Assembly (NCBI GenBank): GCA_030640695.1
Contig: DAOWIX010000008.1
Coordinates: 1-5,302 of the forward strand
DNA length: 5,302 bases
Source: Deltaproteobacteria bacterium
GTDB lineage: Bacteria; Desulfobacterota; Anaeroferrophillalia; Anaeroferrophillales; Tharpellaceae
Direction of reading: 5' to 3'
Numbering within the stretch: the stretch's first letter is position 1; every line of letters starts with the position of its first letter. The position numbers were made by a program, and so were the translations under genes. This document shows positions 1 to 5,302 of this stretch, in pieces. The notes beneath the pieces were generated by a model. The model ran no database searches. It was not told the DNA's origin and was given only the letters and a program-made list of their open reading frames with translations.

Positions 1-638
1 GAGATGGTCTCCAGATCCCGCATTTCACCCACCATAATGACATTCGGATCTTCCCGTAAGGCGGCTCTGAGACCGCTGGCAAAGCTCTCGACATGAACCC
101 CGACCTGGCGCTGCATAATCAGACAGGCCTGGTTTTCATGGATAAACTCCAACGGATCTTCGAGGGTAATAACATGGGCTTTGCGCTCTTTATTCAAGAG
201 ATCGATCATGGCCGCTAGGGTGGTGGACTTTCCACTACCGGTGGGGCCTGTAACAATCACCAAGCCTTTGCGCAGACGGGATAGATTACGTACTGCTGGC
301 GGCAACCCCAGCTCACTAAAGGTCAAAATTTCATGCGGAATCAGGCGAAATACGGCCCCTACTCCCTCATGCTTAAAGTAAACATTGGCACGAAAACGAG
401 CGACTTTCTCAATTTCATAAGCAAAATCAAGATCAAACTCAGATTCAAGATGTTCAATCCCGGATTGAGGAATAATCTCGTAAACCAACAACTTAACCTC
501 TTCTTCACTGAGATCGTGGTAGGCAATGCGCTCAAGATCTCCGTTAATACGCAAGAGCGGTGGCGAGCCGGAGGTTACATGCAGATCAGAAGCTTTATGC
601 TCGATCATCAATTTTAGTAATGCATCGATCTTAGCCAT
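1..638 (-). CDS. pilT: Type IV pilus retraction ATPase, PilT family (copy B), 3' end outside window
   Basis: This is the N-terminal part of a PilT ATPase, a cytoplasmic hexameric motor that drives pilin depolymerisation and pilus retraction for twitching motility and DNA uptake. The frame opens at ATG 638 and runs off the window at base 1 after 212 codons with no stop. It begins MAKIDALLKLM. Residues 1 to about 100 form the PAS-like N-terminal domain, including ASDLH at 16-20. The RecA-like core follows: Walker A GPTGSGKST at 131-139 (Lys137), acidic box EDPLEF at 160-165 (putative catalytic Glu164), and Walker B with VGEMRDLET at 203-211 (Glu205). The GEMRDLET form fits PilT rather than PilU. 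The His box and the C-terminal AIRNLIRE region lie outside the window, so an intact 3' half cannot be confirmed. The start is supported by GAAGGA five bases upstream and by its exact match to the start of the upstream paralogue. That paralogue (834-1895) is about 55% identical without gaps. Confidence 0.95.
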   Translation of the reverse strand, partial: MAKIDALLKLMIEHKASDLHVTSGSPPLLRINGDLERIAYHDLSEEEVKLLVYEIIPQSGIEHLESEFDLDFAYEIEKVARFRANVYFKHEGVGAVFRLIPHEILTFSELGLPPAVRNLSRLRKGLVIVTGPTGSGKSTTLAAMIDLLNKERKAHVITLEDPLEFIHENQACLIMQRQVGVHVESFASGLRAALREDPNVIMVGEMRDLETI

Positions 639-643
639 TACAA

Positions 644-665
644 TCCTTCAAGTGGGCAGTATAAA
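644..665 (-). promoter_or_regulatory. Ribosome binding site and conserved leader of pilT copy B
   Basis: Read on the minus strand, GAAGGA (649-644) lies five bases before ATG 638, a good Shine-Dalgarno sequence. Directly upstream is TTTATACTGCCCACT (665-651). It matches 13 of 15 bases of the segment at the same place before the other pilT gene (1920-1906). It contains TATACT, which resembles a sigma-70 -10 box, but I see no good -35 box at 16-18 bases. The match may mark a promoter, a protein-binding site or a remnant of gene duplication. The ribosome binding site is firm; the promoter role is a guess. Confidence 0.6.
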
Positions 666-680
666 AGTCCGGTTGTTGAC

Positions 681-704
681 GTACAGGCTCCTAGGAGGTT
701 GTAC
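681..704. repeat. Imperfect 24-base palindrome centred on CCTAGG
   Basis: The segment starts with GTACA, ends with TGTAC, and has the perfect 10-base palindrome CTCCTAGGAG (688-697) at its centre. Two base pairs on each side are mismatched. It sits at the pilT copy B end of the repeat-like element and contains the left copy of the 12-base direct repeat ACAGGCTCCTAG. As RNA it would form a short hairpin, but no run of T follows on either strand, so it is not a typical intrinsic terminator. It could be an element terminus or a binding site for a dimeric protein. Confidence 0.65.
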
Positions 705-726
705 GAGAATAGAACTTTTTTCTCAA
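698..726 (-). promoter_or_regulatory. Possible sigma-70 promoter inside the repeat element, facing pilT copy B
   Basis: On the minus strand TTGAGA (726-721) is followed after 17 bases by TACAAC (703-698). These match the consensus -35 and -10 at five and four of six positions with ideal spacing. Transcription would start near 691, inside the CTCCTAGGAG palindrome, about 50 bases before the pilT start. A match this loose occurs often by chance in A/T-rich DNA, so this is only a candidate. If real, the element would give the downstream pilT its own promoter. Confidence 0.25.
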
Positions 727-734
727 ATCGAGGC

Positions 735-793
735 ATGCGAAAAAAATTACCGCAGGCATATGTATAATATTCCGAGGATGATTTTTTTCGCAT
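735..793. repeat. Perfect 13-base inverted repeat with 33-base spacer
   Basis: The left arm ATGCGAAAAAAAT (735-747) is the exact reverse complement of the right arm ATTTTTTTCGCAT (781-793). The 33-base spacer (748-780) contains the palindromes CATATG and AATATT. In RNA of either strand this would be a 13-pair stem with a large loop. The U run lies inside the stem rather than after a G/C-rich stem, so it is not a canonical Rho-independent terminator, though it might slow polymerase, protect an RNA end or be an RNase III target. It forms the core of the element spanning 683-837. Confidence 0.8.
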
Positions 794-833
794 AACGATG
801 AGTTGGGGGAAAAGGGCATTTTCGGACAGGCTC

Positions 834-1895
834 CTAGCTCTCCGGCAAAAAAGTGGCGAATATGCTTTTATCATTGGCTTTCTGATAGGCCTCTTGGGGC
901 GAGATCTGTTTTTTCTGCAGGAAATCCATGATCGCCGTATCGAGCAGTTGCATCCCATCCCTTTTGCCGGTCTGCATGACTGAAGGAATCTGAAAAGTCT
1001 TCCCCTCTCGAATCAGGTTGGCAATGGCTGTGTTGCAAAAGAGAAGTTCAAGAGCCGCCAGGCGACCGGGTTTATCAATCCGTTTCATCAGTTGCTGGCA
1101 AACCACCCCTTTCAGTGATTCTGAGAGCATGGTGCGGATCTGGGCCTGTTGTCCGGCGGGAAAGGCATCAATAATTCGGTCGATGGTCTTTGCGGCTGAA
1201 CTGGTATGCAGGGTTCCAAAAACGAGATGACCGGTTTCGGCGGCGGTGATGGCCAGTTCGATGGTCTCCAGATCGCGCATCTCACCAACTAAAATCACAT
1301 CCGGATCTTCTCGCAGAGCAGCTCTTAAAGCGGCCGCAAAAGATTCGGTGTGAGAACCGATCTCTCGATGGTTGATCAAGCACCCCTTATTCTGATGGAC
1401 AAATTCGACCGGATCCTCAATCGTCAAAATATGATCTTTACGATTACGATTAATATAGTCAATGATCGCCGCCAGGGTCGTGGACTTGCCACTTCCAGTC
1501 GGCCCGGTGACCAAAACCAGCCCTCTGTTTAGCTGTGTAAACTTAAGAATCTGTTCGGGCAAACCGAGATCTTCGACTGACATTATCTTTGATGGGATAA
1601 CCCTAAAAACTGCGGCGACCCCCCTCTTCTGGACAAAATAGTTGGCCCGAAAACGCGCCACATCGGGAATCTCATAGGCGAAATCGAGATCATTACTCTC
1701 CAGAAAAATGTTTTTTTGTTCCTCGCTAATGATTTCAAAGAGTAGCGTCTCCATGGCATCATTGGATATTTCCGGATAATTCAACTCCTCCAATTCACCA
1801 TGTTTTCTGATTTTAGCCTGCGATCCGGCACTTAAATGAAGATCGCTGGCATCATTATCCATCATATATTTGAAAAAAGCGTCAATCTTGGCCAT
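834..1895 (-). CDS. pilT: Type IV pilus retraction ATPase, PilT family (copy A), complete
   Basis: A complete 353-residue PilT, close to the family's usual length. It is a cytoplasmic hexameric ATPase acting at the base of the type IV pilus machine to depolymerise pilin. Residues 1 to about 100 are the PAS-like domain (ASDLH at 16-20). The RecA-like core carries Walker A GPTGSGKST 131-139 (Lys137), EDPVEF 160-165 (putative catalytic Glu164), Walker B ILVGEMRD 201-208 (Glu205) and the His box GTLHTSSA 227-234 (His230). All catalytic motifs are intact, and GEMRDLET with HTSSA indicates PilT rather than PilU. The C-terminal signature reads AIANLIRE (290-297) where the classic form is AIRNLIRE. 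ATG 1895 has GAGG six bases upstream and aligns with the paralogue's start. The gene follows mrcA by 108 bases and precedes a second pilT. Its TAG stop lies inside a repeat copy (826-837), so the extreme C-terminus may have been set by that element. Confidence 0.97.
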   Translation of the reverse strand: MAKIDAFFKYMMDNDASDLHLSAGSQAKIRKHGELEELNYPEISNDAMETLLFEIISEEQKNIFLESNDLDFAYEIPDVARFRANYFVQKRGVAAVFRVIPSKIMSVEDLGLPEQILKFTQLNRGLVLVTGPTGSGKSTTLAAIIDYINRNRKDHILTIEDPVEFVHQNKGCLINHREIGSHTESFAAALRAALREDPDVILVGEMRDLETIELAITAAETGHLVFGTLHTSSAAKTIDRIIDAFPAGQQAQIRTMLSESLKGVVCQQLMKRIDKPGRLAALELLFCNTAIANLIREGKTFQIPSVMQTGKRDGMQLLDTAIMDFLQKKQISPQEAYQKANDKSIFATFLPES

Positions 1896-1901
1896 TTTAA
1901 A

Positions 1902-1920
1902 CCTCAGTGTGCAGTGTAAA
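1902..1920 (-). promoter_or_regulatory. Ribosome binding site and conserved leader of pilT copy A
   Basis: On the minus strand GAGG (1905-1902) lies six bases before ATG 1895. Immediately upstream is TTTACACTGCACACT (1920-1906), which matches 13 of 15 bases of the leader before the second pilT. A TTGACA hexamer occurs further upstream (1946-1941), but the gap to TACACT is 22 bases, too long for a normal sigma-70 promoter. At 17 bases the -10 would be the poor TTCTTT. A promoter here is plausible but not demonstrated; the ribosome binding site is convincing. Confidence 0.55.
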
Positions 1921-1984
1921 GAACTCGGCTAACTTACGACTGTCAACTAAAAGCAAAACCCATCTAATCCTGTGCATAGGAATC

Positions 1985-2004
1985 AGTTAATTCCTCGATT
2001 AACT
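1985..2004. repeat. Small A/T-rich inverted repeat at the mrcA stop codon
   Basis: AGTTAAT (1985-1991) and ATTAACT (1998-2004) are perfect 7-base arms around a 6-base loop, with the outer base inside the mrcA TGA stop. The stem is A/T-rich and not followed by a T run on the minus strand, so it is at best a weak terminator or an RNA-end stabiliser. The remaining intergenic stretch down to pilT (1896-1984) holds the pilT leader and nothing else I can recognise. Confidence 0.4.
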
Positions 2005-4409
2005 CATTCATCGTTAAAAAGGCTCTCTTCGAGCTCCTCCGGTGATACTGGTTGAGAGAGCTCCGTCGGAACCGTGCCTTCCTGAAAACATTCAAAAAAA
2101 GTCTTTTCACTTTCAGGAACTGCCAGCAGTCCGGTTTTTTCATCGATATTGGCAAAAACAATGCCGGACGGCACTGTAAAATTTTCCGGCGGCAGATCGT
2201 CCAGGGCGACTTTCATGAAGTCGATCCAGATGGGACAGGCGGTACGGGATCCGGTTTCATGGCGACCCAAAGGTTCAAGATCGTCAAAACCGACCCAGAC
2301 CCCGGTTACCAGTTGTGGGGCATAACCCATAAACCAAGCATCGTAATAGTCATTGGTAGTCCCGGTTTTTCCGGCCAGAGGTCTTTTCAGGGCGCGAGCG
2401 GCACGGCGACCGGTACCTCTTTTGACAACATCAGCCAGCATACTGGTCATCAAATAAGCTGTCTGGGGAGAAATGACCGGCTCCGATTCGGGAGGCATTA
2501 GCGACGATAATTCAAGACCCATTACAGCCACCCCTTCGCGCTCTTCGAGGATTTCACCATGACGATCTTCAACCCGCTTGACAAAAACCGGCTTTAAGAG
2601 CCGTCCCTGATTGGCAAAAACCCCGTAGGCCGCGGTCAATTCCATCAACGACACCCCAGAGGATCCCAGAGATAGAGTTAGATCGGCATTCAAGGTCGAG
2701 GTAAAACCCAATTTTCTGGCGTAATTAATCACCTTTTTTATACCGACCTGGCGTAGCATTTTAATCGTCACTAAATTACGAGAATGGATCAGAGCCTGAC
2801 GTACAGTTGTCGGGCCGTAAAATTTTTGCTCATAATTGCGCGGCTTCCAGGCTGAACTCCAGTCGTCCCCGCCACCTTTGTAAACTATCGGACTATCAAG
2901 AAAAATGGACGCCGGCGTCAGACCATTATCGAGACCTGCGGAATAGATAATCGGCTTGAAAGCTGATCCCGGCGAACGCCGCGATTGAATCGCCCGGTTA
3001 AATTCACTGGCTTGAAAATCCTTACCCCCAACCATCGCCCTGACCAGACCACTTTTGGGCTCTAACGCAAACAGGGCAGCTTCGGCCTCAGGCTCCTCTT
3101 CCAGGGTCACCTGAATTTCTGGGACAACCTTCCCGCTCACCTTTGTAATTTTGACCAGCACAACATCACCGGTCTCTAAAGCTGCAGAAGGTTTTTTAAT
3201 TTTGGCTCGGGAATGGCGGGTACCATCGGCCTCGGGACGCCTGGCCCAATCCATATCTTTGAGAGCAAGTTGGGCCTGATAACCGCCGAGATCAAGGGAG
3301 ACGTTTTGTTTCTCATCATCAACTTCAAGAACCAGGGCTTGGCTGTAGTCTCCTACCTCCAGGCCGGTATCGGGAAAAATTCCCCGATTTTTTTTTAATT
3401 TTTCAATAAACTCATCCCGCTCTTGGGCATTTATCAAACGCTGTTGAGCCCCACGGAAACCCCGCCTCTTAGCGAGATCGCGTAATCCTTGATCGATAGC
3501 GATCCGGGCCGCCTGTTGCCAGGCAACATCAACCCCAGTATAAACTTGGAGACCCTCCTTATAGAGCTTATCGTAACCATATTTTTTCTCCAGGTAACGA
3601 CGAACATGCTCTGTATAGTAGGGAGTTTTAGCCGAAGGGTCGCTGCGGCTAACCAGCACAACTTCGGTCAGCAAGGCCTTCTTCAACTGCTCTCGGGTAA
3701 TAAATTCATGCTCCAACATCTGGCCTAAAACATAACGCTGACGCGCCGCCGAACGTTCAGGATTGGTAATCGGCGATAAATTACTGGGGGCTTTCGGCAT
3801 ACCAGCAATAATGGTCATCTCGGCAAGGTTCAAATCTCTGGTTTTTTTGCCAAAGTACCTTAAGGAAGCCATCTCGACCCCATACATACCATGCCCCAGA
3901 TATATCTGATTGAGATAGATGAAAAGGATTTCATCCTTGGAGAGATATTTTTCAATGCGATAGGCCAGGATCGCCTCTTTAATCTTTCTTTTAAACTTGC
4001 GCTCAGGTGTCAGTAACAGTGATTTTGTCACCTGCTGGGTTATCGTACTCCCACCCTGGACAATACGACGAGCCTCAATATTCTTGATCATCGCCCGGGC
4101 AATCCCTAAAAAGTCAAGCCCCTGATGCTCATAAAAACGGCTATCTTCACTGGCAATAAAGGCCTTTTTAAGAAGTTCCGGGATCTCCTCAATCGGTGCC
4201 ACCTTTCTCTTCTCAAGCCCGAAACGACCAATCAGTTCGCCGTCGTTGGCAAAGACTTCAGTTACTGTATAGGGATGATAATCTTTAAGTGATGTGATTT
4301 TCGGCAGGTCACGGGCATAATAATAGAAGACCCCAACCACCGAGCCCACCCCGAGGAGACCTCCGAGGAGAGTCAAAAGGAAAATGATTTTGATAATTTT
4401 ACGAAACAT
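2004..4409 (-). CDS. mrcA: Class A penicillin-binding protein 1A (bifunctional glycosyltransferase/transpeptidase)
   Basis: An 801-residue PBP1A that polymerises lipid II into glycan strands and cross-links the peptides on the periplasmic side of the inner membrane. One N-terminal transmembrane anchor spans about residues 5-30. The GT51 domain (about 50-225) has EDSRFYEH 88-95 (catalytic Glu88), GGSTITQQ 119-126, RKFKRKIKE 137-145 and KDEILFIYLNQIYLG 158-172. A linker with an OB-like domain typical of PBP1A covers about 315-445. The transpeptidase domain (about 445-735) has SAFK 482-485 (acylated Ser482), SRN 543-545 and KTGTT 681-685, so both active sites look intact. Length fits the family. 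ATG 4409 is the only Met before the anchor, but its ribosome binding site is poor: the nearest purine run, AAGAG, is 13 bases away. It lies 45 bases after rsmA with no terminator between them, so co-transcription is likely. The acidic C-terminal tail (about 785-801) lies outside the catalytic domains. Confidence 0.96.
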   Translation of the reverse strand: MFRKIIKIIFLLTLLGGLLGVGSVVGVFYYYARDLPKITSLKDYHPYTVTEVFANDGELIGRFGLEKRKVAPIEEIPELLKKAFIASEDSRFYEHQGLDFLGIARAMIKNIEARRIVQGGSTITQQVTKSLLLTPERKFKRKIKEAILAYRIEKYLSKDEILFIYLNQIYLGHGMYGVEMASLRYFGKKTRDLNLAEMTIIAGMPKAPSNLSPITNPERSAARQRYVLGQMLEHEFITREQLKKALLTEVVLVSRSDPSAKTPYYTEHVRRYLEKKYGYDKLYKEGLQVYTGVDVAWQQAARIAIDQGLRDLAKRRGFRGAQQRLINAQERDEFIEKLKKNRGIFPDTGLEVGDYSQALVLEVDDEKQNVSLDLGGYQAQLALKDMDWARRPEADGTRHSRAKIKKPSAALETGDVVLVKITKVSGKVVPEIQVTLEEEPEAEAALFALEPKSGLVRAMVGGKDFQASEFNRAIQSRRSPGSAFKPIIYSAGLDNGLTPASIFLDSPIVYKGGGDDWSSAWKPRNYEQKFYGPTTVRQALIHSRNLVTIKMLRQVGIKKVINYARKLGFTSTLNADLTLSLGSSGVSLMELTAAYGVFANQGRLLKPVFVKRVEDRHGEILEEREGVAVMGLELSSLMPPESEPVISPQTAYLMTSMLADVVKRGTGRRAARALKRPLAGKTGTTNDYYDAWFMGYAPQLVTGVWVGFDDLEPLGRHETGSRTACPIWIDFMKVALDDLPPENFTVPSGIVFANIDEKTGLLAVPESEKTFFECFQEGTVPTELSQPVSPEELEESLFNDE

Positions 4410-4454
4410 TATTTATGATAAACTCTTAAAAATTACAGGATGGCTAAGTAAAAA

Positions 4455-5302
4455 TTATAACTTTTGCCACGCCGCCAGACAATCAGAAAGACGTACCAGT
4501 TCGGCCGGGCTCAGGGTCGCCGGACGGTCGGTCGGTTCAAATCCGGCGGCAACCAGTTTCTCACACAACTCTTCCCGTTTTAAATTTGTCAGCATACCTT
4601 TCAATGGATTGATAATCTGTTTACGGCGCTGACTGAAAATAGTATGCACGAGACGTTCAAATAGATCCGGGTCAGCCACTGGGTAGCGGGGTTGATCAAG
4701 AAATTCGAAACGCACAACCCGGGACCAGACTTTGGGACGCGGGGAAAAAGCGGCGGGAGAGACCTTGAAACCTGAATCGATATCGCAATAGAGCCCGGCG
4801 TTGACTGTCAATCGACCATAATCACGACTCCCCACCTCCGCTAAGAGCCGAGCCGCGACCTCCTCCTGCATCATCAGGATAGCTCGCGAAAAAAGGTGCC
4901 GATATTTGATCAGACGAAAAAGAATCGGGGTCGTAATCTGGTAAGGGATATTGGCGATAACTGCAACCGGGGTTGATAAGTTCTGACTTTCGGTAAAAAC
5001 CTGTTCGAGATCAGTTTTGAGAAAATCACCACGCTGTAAACAAAAGCGGGCCTCGGCAATCGAGCTGAAACGATTCTCCAAGGGATCCCAGAGATCGCCG
5101 TCAGCCTCGACCGCCAGCACCCGAGCCCCACTCTCTAACAATGCTTCCGTCAAAACCCCCTCTCCCGGGCCGATTTCGAGCACGCTTTCTCCGGTCTTTG
5201 GCGCCGCCAAATCAATAATCCGAGAGATTGTTTGACGATCCCGCAAAAAATGCTGGCCCAGACGTTTCTTGGCCTGGCGGGCTGAAATTTTAAAGGTGGG
5301 TA
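4455..5302 (-). CDS. rsmA: 16S rRNA dimethyladenosine transferase RsmA (KsgA), 5' end outside window
   Basis: RsmA uses S-adenosylmethionine to dimethylate two adjacent adenosines in the 3'-terminal hairpin of 16S rRNA, a late check in 30S assembly; its loss gives kasugamycin resistance in known species. The frame is open from the window edge (first full codon at 5300) to TAA at 4455, 281 visible residues. A TTG at 5246 could be taken as a start, but the frame upstream of it encodes KKRLGQHFLRD (visible 11-21), the conserved N-terminus of the family, so the true start is just outside. Visible motifs are the SAM-binding VLEIGPGEG 40-48, ribose-binding Glu65 in AVEAD, Asp92 in GDF, the methyltransferase motif NIPY 117-120, FSPRPK 185-190 and FSQRRK 222-227. 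The C-terminal domain ends normally. Little of the protein is missing, since family members are about 260-290 residues. It is the first gene of the visible row, with mrcA 45 bases downstream. Confidence 0.95.
   Translation of the reverse strand, partial: PTFKISARQAKKRLGQHFLRDRQTISRIIDLAAPKTGESVLEIGPGEGVLTEALLESGARVLAVEADGDLWDPLENRFSSIAEARFCLQRGDFLKTDLEQVFTESQNLSTPVAVIANIPYQITTPILFRLIKYRHLFSRAILMMQEEVAARLLAEVGSRDYGRLTVNAGLYCDIDSGFKVSPAAFSPRPKVWSRVVRFEFLDQPRYPVADPDLFERLVHTIFSQRRKQIINPLKGMLTNLKREELCEKLVAAGFEPTDRPATLSPAELVRLSDCLAAWQKL

Larger units (their letters stand above)
683..837. repeat. Putative non-coding repeat element (MITE/REP-like) between the two pilT genes
   Basis: This 155-base stretch is bounded by two exact copies of ACAGGCTCCTAG (683-694 and 826-837). 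Inside it is a perfect 13-base inverted repeat (735-747 with 781-793). It has no plausible gene: the frames across it are short, lack ribosome binding sites, or run antisense into pilT. Element-like ends plus internal palindromes in an intergenic gap suggest a dispersed intergenic repeat, either a non-autonomous mobile element or a REP-type sequence. No transposase gene and no clear target-site duplication are visible. The right copy overlaps the last bases of the upstream pilT and contains its TAG stop. Alternatively it could be a locus-specific regulatory structure in the pilT-pilT transcript. The repeats are seen directly; the mobile nature is inferred. Confidence 0.5.

Noticed and set aside
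681..704. Palindrome at 681-704 as an intrinsic terminator
   Set aside because: The stem is interrupted and no T run follows on either strand.
639..837. CRISPR array, tRNA or riboswitch in the pilT-pilT gap
   Set aside because: There are only two copies of the 12-base repeat, no regular spacers, no cloverleaf, and no riboswitch core that I recognise.
526..983. Short open frames on both strands across the gap between the pilT genes (for example 526-795 plus, 798-983 plus and 638-958 minus)
   Set aside because: They overlap pilT coding sequence in other frames, lack convincing ribosome binding sites and have no recognisable protein features. The residues inside the gap simply translate the repeat element.
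2052..2501. 149-codon open frame on the plus strand inside mrcA
   Set aside because: It is antisense to the transpeptidase region of a clearly intact PBP1A; no motif or ribosome binding site supports it.
4701..4748. Tryptophan in PKVWS of RsmA, where many homologues have an acidic residue, and Gln in NIPYQ
   Set aside because: Both positions vary in the family and lie beside intact core motifs, so I see no reason to suspect loss of activity.
5244..5246. TTG at 5246 as the start of rsmA
   Set aside because: The upstream frame is open to the window edge and encodes the conserved family N-terminus KKRLGQHF, so translation must begin further upstream.

Overview
The window reads entirely on the minus strand. 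In transcription order it holds rsmA (ksgA; 5' end outside the window), a class A penicillin-binding protein of the PBP1A type (mrcA/ponA), a complete pilT-type retraction ATPase gene, and the first 212 codons of a second pilT-type gene that leaves the window at position 1. The plus strand shows no credible gene; its open frames are antisense shadows. The gene set, the protein style and the tandem PilT paralogues suggest a didermic bacterium, most likely Desulfobacterota (the former Deltaproteobacteria). That is inferred from sequence style and was not tested by a search.

Layout: 5302-4455 rsmA; a 45-base gap with no terminator; 4409-2004 mrcA; 108 bases (1896-2003) with a small A/T-rich inverted repeat at the mrcA stop and a leader in front of pilT; 1895-834 pilT copy A; 195 bases (639-833) largely filled by a structured repeat-like element; 638-1 pilT copy B, partial. 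All genes point the same way, so one long transcript or two nested ones (rsmA-mrcA, pilT-pilT) are possible. No strong intrinsic terminator is visible anywhere.

The proteins have unrelated or loosely related jobs. RsmA dimethylates 16S rRNA late in 30S assembly. PBP1A polymerises and cross-links peptidoglycan. The PilT ATPases power depolymerisation and retraction of type IV pili. PBP1A and PilT share the cell envelope as their place of work, but nothing here shows a joint mechanism.

The part most worth a second look is the pilT pair. The two proteins align without gaps over all 212 visible codons of copy B at about 55% identity (117/212, counted by hand). A leader of about 22 bases just upstream of each ribosome binding site is also conserved, which points to tandem duplication including the 5' region. 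Between them sits an apparent non-coding element with 12-base direct repeats at its ends and a perfect 13-base inverted repeat inside. Its outer end overlaps and supplies the stop codon of the upstream pilT. It resembles a dispersed intergenic or MITE/REP-like repeat, but a genome search is needed to prove that. I did not see a clearly new biological system; the rest is ordinary core genome.
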